From: Acidobacteriota bacterium
GTDB lineage: Bacteria > Acidobacteriota > Vicinamibacteria > Vicinamibacterales > UBA8438
Direction of reading: 5' to 3'
DNA length: 32,116 bases
NCBI GenBank assembly: GCA_002726085.1
Contig: PBRZ01000008.1
Coordinates: 4,176-36,291, forward strand
The translations under genes were made by a program, and so were the position numbers. This document shows, piece by piece, positions 29,242 to 32,116 of this stretch. The notes below the pieces were generated by a model. The model was given only the letters and a program-made list of their open reading frames with translations. It was not told the origin of the DNA and did no database searches. Numbering within the stretch: the first letter of the stretch is position 1; each line of letters starts with the position of its first letter.

Positions 29242-29900
29242 CGCATCCTCCGACCGGCCCGGACTCCGACCGGCTCCGTCACCGGAGCCGCCGCCATGCC
29301 CGCTGTCGCGAACTGGATGAGCGACTCGAGAATCGCTTCCGGCTCCCGTTCGGCGCGGGCGTCGGTGGCGATGATCGCTTCGCCCCAGGTCATCGTGTAG
29401 GCCATCGACCCGAGCAGAAACAGCAGGCGCCAGTGCACCTCCACCGCGTCGAGCTCAGGCAGGCTGCGTTGGAATGCCGTCGAAAAACGCTGGAAGACGG
29501 TGTCGAATTTTTTGAGGAACTTCGCGCGGAGCTCCTGGTCGACCTCGGCGTGAATGCGACCGACGAGTTTGAGAAACTTCGGGTCGCTCTTGCCCCACTC
29601 ACACCATTTGTCGAACAGCGGCGTCAGAAACGCCCGGACGACCTGATCGGTGGGTACCGTCGTGTTCCCGCGCGCCTCGAGCTCGTCGAGCCGTTCGAGA
29701 CGAGCTCGGTTGACCGGCGCGGTCGTCCGCTCGAGCACCGCAATCAAGAGCGCTTCCTTTGAGCCGAAGTGATAGTTGACGGCCGCCAGGTTCACACATG
29801 CCTCGTTGGTGATATCTCGCATCGAGGTGGTCGGAAAACCGTGGTCGGCGAAGAGCCGCTCGGCCGCGTCGAGAATTCGTTCTTTGGTGTTTGTCGCCAT
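29238..29900 (-). CDS. TetR-family transcriptional regulator of the efflux operon
   Basis: The 220-residue protein has an N-terminal TetR helix-turn-helix (KERILDAAERLFADHGFPTT, then AVNYHFGSKEALL) at residues 6-54. The C-terminal ligand-binding region is helical and resembles the CerR/TetR_C-type group with a WRLLFLLGSMAYTMTWGE stretch. It is the first gene of the operon with the outer membrane factor, adaptor and pump, overlapping the next gene by 4 bp. An AT-rich promoter with a quasi-palindrome lies 50-80 bp upstream, so autorepression with effector-driven release is the likely scheme. This is inference; the effector is unknown. Confidence 0.92.
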   Translation of the reverse strand: MATNTKERILDAAERLFADHGFPTTSMRDITNEACVNLAAVNYHFGSKEALLIAVLERTTAPVNRARLERLDELEARGNTTVPTDQVVRAFLTPLFDKWCEWGKSDPKFLKLVGRIHAEVDQELRAKFLKKFDTVFQRFSTAFQRSLPELDAVEVHWRLLFLLGSMAYTMTWGEAIIATDARAEREPEAILESLIQFATAGMAAAPVTEPVGVRAGRRMR

Positions 29901-29946
29901 CGTCCAGTGCGCCCCGACGAGTCTAGGAGTCCAAAATCAAACGCCC

Positions 29947-29982
29947 ATTTAAATCATACGTTTAATAAACAGAAAAGTTCAA
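29947..29982 (-). promoter_or_regulatory. Promoter and candidate TetR operator of the efflux operon
   Basis: On the minus strand TTGAAC (29977-29982) and TATGAT (29953-29958) are spaced by 18 bp, a good vegetative promoter. A quasi-palindromic AT-rich segment, ATTTAAATCATACGTTTAAT (29947-29966, symmetric at about 12 of 20 positions), overlaps the -10 box, the place a TetR dimer would bind to block initiation. The TetR start is about 50 nt downstream. Confidence 0.6.
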
Positions 29983-30160
29983 CCGAGGTCGAAGCAGACG
30001 GAGAGTCGTCTGGGGCGAGGGCCCGCTAGGCGCAAGAAGTGCTCGCGACGACGATTGGTGTCGTTCGATAAGCGTCCGACTTGTCGGGGACTGCCCTGCA
30101 GATTCGAGAGTCGCTCGAGCTGGCAGGCGAAGAATCAGTTGAATCCTGTCCTCTACCTGA
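29983..30160. other. Non-coding part of the divergent gap before the cytochrome b gene
   Basis: This is part of a 413-bp divergent gap (29901-30313) between TetR and the cytochrome b gene. Beyond the TetR promoter I see no clear regulatory site, no hairpin-T terminator and no RNA gene here. Open frames overlap it on both strands but carry no recognisable motif. Confidence 0.4.
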
Positions 30161-30313
30161 GTATTCTTCCCGTTCAGTGTCTGCGGGGATCGCGCAAACG
30201 GAACCCAGGGGACCGACCGCGCCATGGGCGCTCGGCCGCTGGCGCACGTCGGGTACACAGACCGGCTGCCGAAGAACATGGTCAAGCGGGCCATCCGAGG
30301 CACGGGGGAGTAA
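30161..30313 (+). pseudogene. Possible short ORF or gene remnant abutting the cytochrome b gene
   Basis: A frame open from 30161 ends with TAA at 30311-30313, directly abutting the cytochrome b ATG at 30314. The only in-frame ATG is at 30224, giving 29 residues ending KRAIRGTGE. It is too short for a family assignment. The abutting stop/start suggests translational coupling or the tail of an upstream gene that has been lost. It could equally be chance. Confidence 0.25.
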
Positions 30314-31141
30314 ATGGAATTGTTTCAAGTAGGAACCGATCCGTGGGGGCAGGAGATTCTCATTCGGATTTCCTGGGGACTCCTGACTTTGGCGTTCTGG
30401 GCGGGCATCGCCTTTGTCCTGTTCCATGCGGTGTATGCGGTCGTCTGGAAGCCAAAGCTGACGCCGGACGGTGGCGGCGTTCCGAGCGGCGCCGAGGCAA
30501 ACGTGCCCCAGAGGGTCGTTCGTCACACCGGGGCTGCCAGAATGTTTCACTGGGTGATGGCGGCGTCGATGCTCACCCTGCTCGCGACTGGCTTCCTGCC
30601 GATCGTCGGCCTGGAGTTCTCCTGGCTGAACATCCACTGGATCTCGGGTCTCATCCTGATCCTGTGCATCCTGTATCACATCGTCCACGCATCTTTTTTT
30701 CTGGACTTCTGGTCGATCTGGATCCTGCCTGGCGATCTCAAGGAGGCGATGCAGCGGACCCGGCGGCAATTCGGTCAGGCAGTGGACGTCGGCAAGCACG
30801 GCAAGTACCCGATCGACCACAAGCTGTATCACCTTTCTGTGACAATCTTCGCACTGGTTGTCTCGGTGACCGGTCTGCTGATGATGCTGAACATCGACAC
30901 GCCGATCGTGCCTCGGAACGAGACGCTGTTCACCGCCGCGAACTGGGGCATCGTCTACGTCCTGCACGGGTTCTCGTCGGTGTTGTTCGTCACGCTCACG
31001 ATCACGCACATCTACTTCGCCATCCGTCCCGATAAGCTCTGGATGACCAAGGCGATGGTCTTTGGGTCGGTGGGCCGGGACGACTTCCTGTCGCACCATG
31101 ACCCGAAGCGGTGGGTCGTCACCCAGGACGGCCCGAAGTAA
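30314..31141 (+). CDS. Cytochrome b membrane subunit (formate dehydrogenase gamma / b561-type)
   Basis: The 275-residue protein has about five transmembrane helices (roughly 18-44, 79-98, 107-127, 171-192 and 212-234) with several membrane histidines placed to bind heme b: H79 (ARMFHW), H108, H122, H125, H173 (KLYHLSV), H218 and H232. This fits the cytochrome b561/formate-dehydrogenase-gamma or Ni-Fe-hydrogenase b subunit superfamily, which moves electrons between a periplasmic dehydrogenase and the quinone pool. No catalytic or Fe-S subunit gene is adjacent in this window, so the partner lies elsewhere or is the remnant upstream. GGGGGAG precedes the ATG by 3 nt. It is followed after 37 bp by an unknown gene. 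Confidence 0.8.
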   Translation: MELFQVGTDPWGQEILIRISWGLLTLAFWAGIAFVLFHAVYAVVWKPKLTPDGGGVPSGAEANVPQRVVRHTGAARMFHWVMAASMLTLLATGFLPIVGLEFSWLNIHWISGLILILCILYHIVHASFFLDFWSIWILPGDLKEAMQRTRRQFGQAVDVGKHGKYPIDHKLYHLSVTIFALVVSVTGLLMMLNIDTPIVPRNETLFTAANWGIVYVLHGFSSVLFVTLTITHIYFAIRPDKLWMTKAMVFGSVGRDDFLSHHDPKRWVVTQDGPK

Positions 31142-31178
31142 CCGGCCCCCGGCGTAACGGAGCGACGAAGGCGGAAGT

Positions 31179-31649
31179 GTGTCCGATACTGTAACGGCGG
31201 AGTTGAAAAACCGGATCGACGCGATCGAAGGCGGCTACGAGTTGTTCTTGAGCTATGCCGCCAAGGGCGCCAGGGGCGAACCGGGGACCGGCGGCGAGTT
31301 GCGGAGCTGCCTCGAGCGTATGGACAAGGCGATGGACGGGCTCGGCGAGTTCCTGTCCGGTCTCGTCCGCGGGCGCGGCCTCGAGCCGCTTCCGCCATAC
31401 GACGAGTTCTTCGAGGTGATCGGCCGCGATGCTGGGCGCGCCCAGCTCGCGCTCCGGCTCGTCATGGCCCAGCCCGGTATCAGCAGTCAAATCATCGACA
31501 ACCTGAACGCCTCGGTGCATCTGCGCGCGCTCCTCACCGACCTGTTTCTCGTTGACGAGATCTTGCGGCCGCGTGCCTCCGACGCGATCCCGGCGGCGGC
31601 TCTGGCTCGTGAGGAGCCGCCCCCCGCCGACACCTCCTCAACGCCCTAA
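31179..31649 (+). CDS. Hypothetical protein, mostly helical
   Basis: The 156-residue protein starts with GTG. It has no signal peptide or membrane helix and reads as a helical bundle (KNRIDAIEGGYELFLSYAAKG, LERMDKAMDGLGEFLSGLV, ALLTDLFLVDEIL). The C-terminal 25 residues are Ala/Pro/Ser-rich and probably disordered. I do not recognise a family. It lies 37 bp after the cytochrome b gene and 26 bp before the DoxX-type gene, so it belongs to the same likely operon; a small accessory factor for the cytochrome or membrane redox complex is one possibility, unproven. Confidence 0.7.
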   Translation: MSDTVTAELKNRIDAIEGGYELFLSYAAKGARGEPGTGGELRSCLERMDKAMDGLGEFLSGLVRGRGLEPLPPYDEFFEVIGRDAGRAQLALRLVMAQPGISSQIIDNLNASVHLRALLTDLFLVDEILRPRASDAIPAAALAREEPPPADTSSTP

Positions 31650-31675
31650 GGCGCCGTTTCGCCAGCTGCATCCGT

Positions 31676-32116
31676 ATGAGTAGATTGGGACCGAGTCTGC
31701 TGCGTTTGGCCGTCGGCACGGTGTTCGTGGCCCACGGTCTGATGAAGCTGCTGCCGGTACCTGGCGGCGGTGTGCCGGAGACTGCCGCCCTCTTCGAGTC
31801 GCTCGCATTTCAGGCACCCTACGCTGTGGCGTTGAGCCTGGGCTGGGTCGAGACAGCCGGCGGAGTGGCGCTGGTCCTGGGCGCCTACACCGGATGGACC
31901 GCCTCCGCCTTACTGCTGACCACCGTCGTCACGAGCTGGAAACTGCACCTACCGAACGGGTTGTTCCTGAATTGGGCGCTCGATCCTGGCGCCGGCCACG
32001 GCTACGAGTTCGATCTGTTGCTGATCGGTGCGCTGCTCTCTCTGATGGTGACTGGCGGCGGCAGCCTGTCAGTCGATGGTGCCCGTCAGCGCGCTGCCGA
32101 GCTGGAGGCGGCCGGT
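31676..32116 (+). CDS. DoxX-family membrane protein, 3' end beyond the window
   Basis: The frame is open from the ATG to the window edge, giving 147 residues. It has about four transmembrane helices; text such as LLRLAVGTVFVAHGLMKLLP, LSLGWVETAGGVALVLGAYT and GYEFDLLLIGALLSLMVTGGG fits the DoxX/SURF4-like family. DoxX proteins are membrane subunits of oxidoreductase-type complexes (quinol oxidase-linked, or thiol-redox-linked in MRC-type systems). It follows the hypothetical gene after 26 bp. The stop lies beyond position 32116, but length is near that expected for the family. Confidence 0.82.
   Translation, partial: MSRLGPSLLRLAVGTVFVAHGLMKLLPVPGGGVPETAALFESLAFQAPYAVALSLGWVETAGGVALVLGAYTGWTASALLLTTVVTSWKLHLPNGLFLNWALDPGAGHGYEFDLLLIGALLSLMVTGGGSLSVDGARQRAAELEAAG

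Overview
The window is high-GC bacterial chromosome with compact, mostly monocistronic or short-operon organisation. The gene content is a secreted PQQ beta-propeller dehydrogenase, a PEGA-domain secreted protein, a double-CDGSH protein, a TolB-like (COG5616-type) domain, bacterial GlnRS next to a GluRS, and an RND efflux operon. Together with intergenic heptamer repeats this suggests Acidobacteriota, possibly Vicinamibacteria. That placement is an inference from gene content and needs a marker-gene search. I saw no rRNA, tRNA, CRISPR array, intact transposase or prophage.

Layout. 1-274: the tail of an unidentified gene and a degenerate HigB-like toxin remnant on the minus strand. 264-3393 (+): a PQQ-dependent dehydrogenase with a TTG start, a rho-independent terminator, then a ferredoxin/flavodoxin-type FAD/NAD(P) reductase. 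3627-6293 (-): an OsmC peroxidase-like protein, a secreted class-C-like serine hydrolase and a PEGA protein. 6642-7289 (+): a CDGSH Fe-S protein. 7314-12516 (-): a CNNM/CorC-type membrane protein, the hflK-hflC pair, an aldo/keto reductase and a small secreted esterase. 12588-16466 (+): gltX, glnS, a MITE-like inverted-repeat element that begins at the glnS stop codon, and a small secreted protein. 16476-18083 (-): a SYLF lipid-binding-type protein and a DUF4214 protein. 18223-21747 (+): a medium-chain oxidoreductase, a YfcC-type transporter and a TlpA-like lipoprotein with an unusual C-terminal cysteine cluster. 22004-29900 (-): a TetR regulator, TolC-type outer membrane factor, adaptor and RND pump, with a good promoter/operator candidate upstream. 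30314-32116 (+): a cytochrome b membrane subunit, an unknown helical protein and a DoxX-family protein cut by the window end.

The strongest unusual feature is the RND periplasmic adaptor (25234-27765). After a normal HlyD/AcrA-type adaptor and a long Pro/Ala/Arg-rich linker it carries two tandem TolB-N-terminal-like domains, giving an adaptor about twice the usual length. Others are the TlpA-like thioredoxin ending in a CcmH-like C-x-C-G-C...C...C cluster, the 166-bp inverted-repeat element, and a family of 7-bp tandem repeats (consensus near GCCNGAA) at gene boundaries on both strands.

Functional themes are periplasmic redox and envelope work (PQQ dehydrogenase, TlpA, cytochrome b, DoxX, reductase), membrane quality control (HflKC), export of toxic compounds (TetR-controlled tripartite pump) and aminoacyl-tRNA supply (GluRS/GlnRS).
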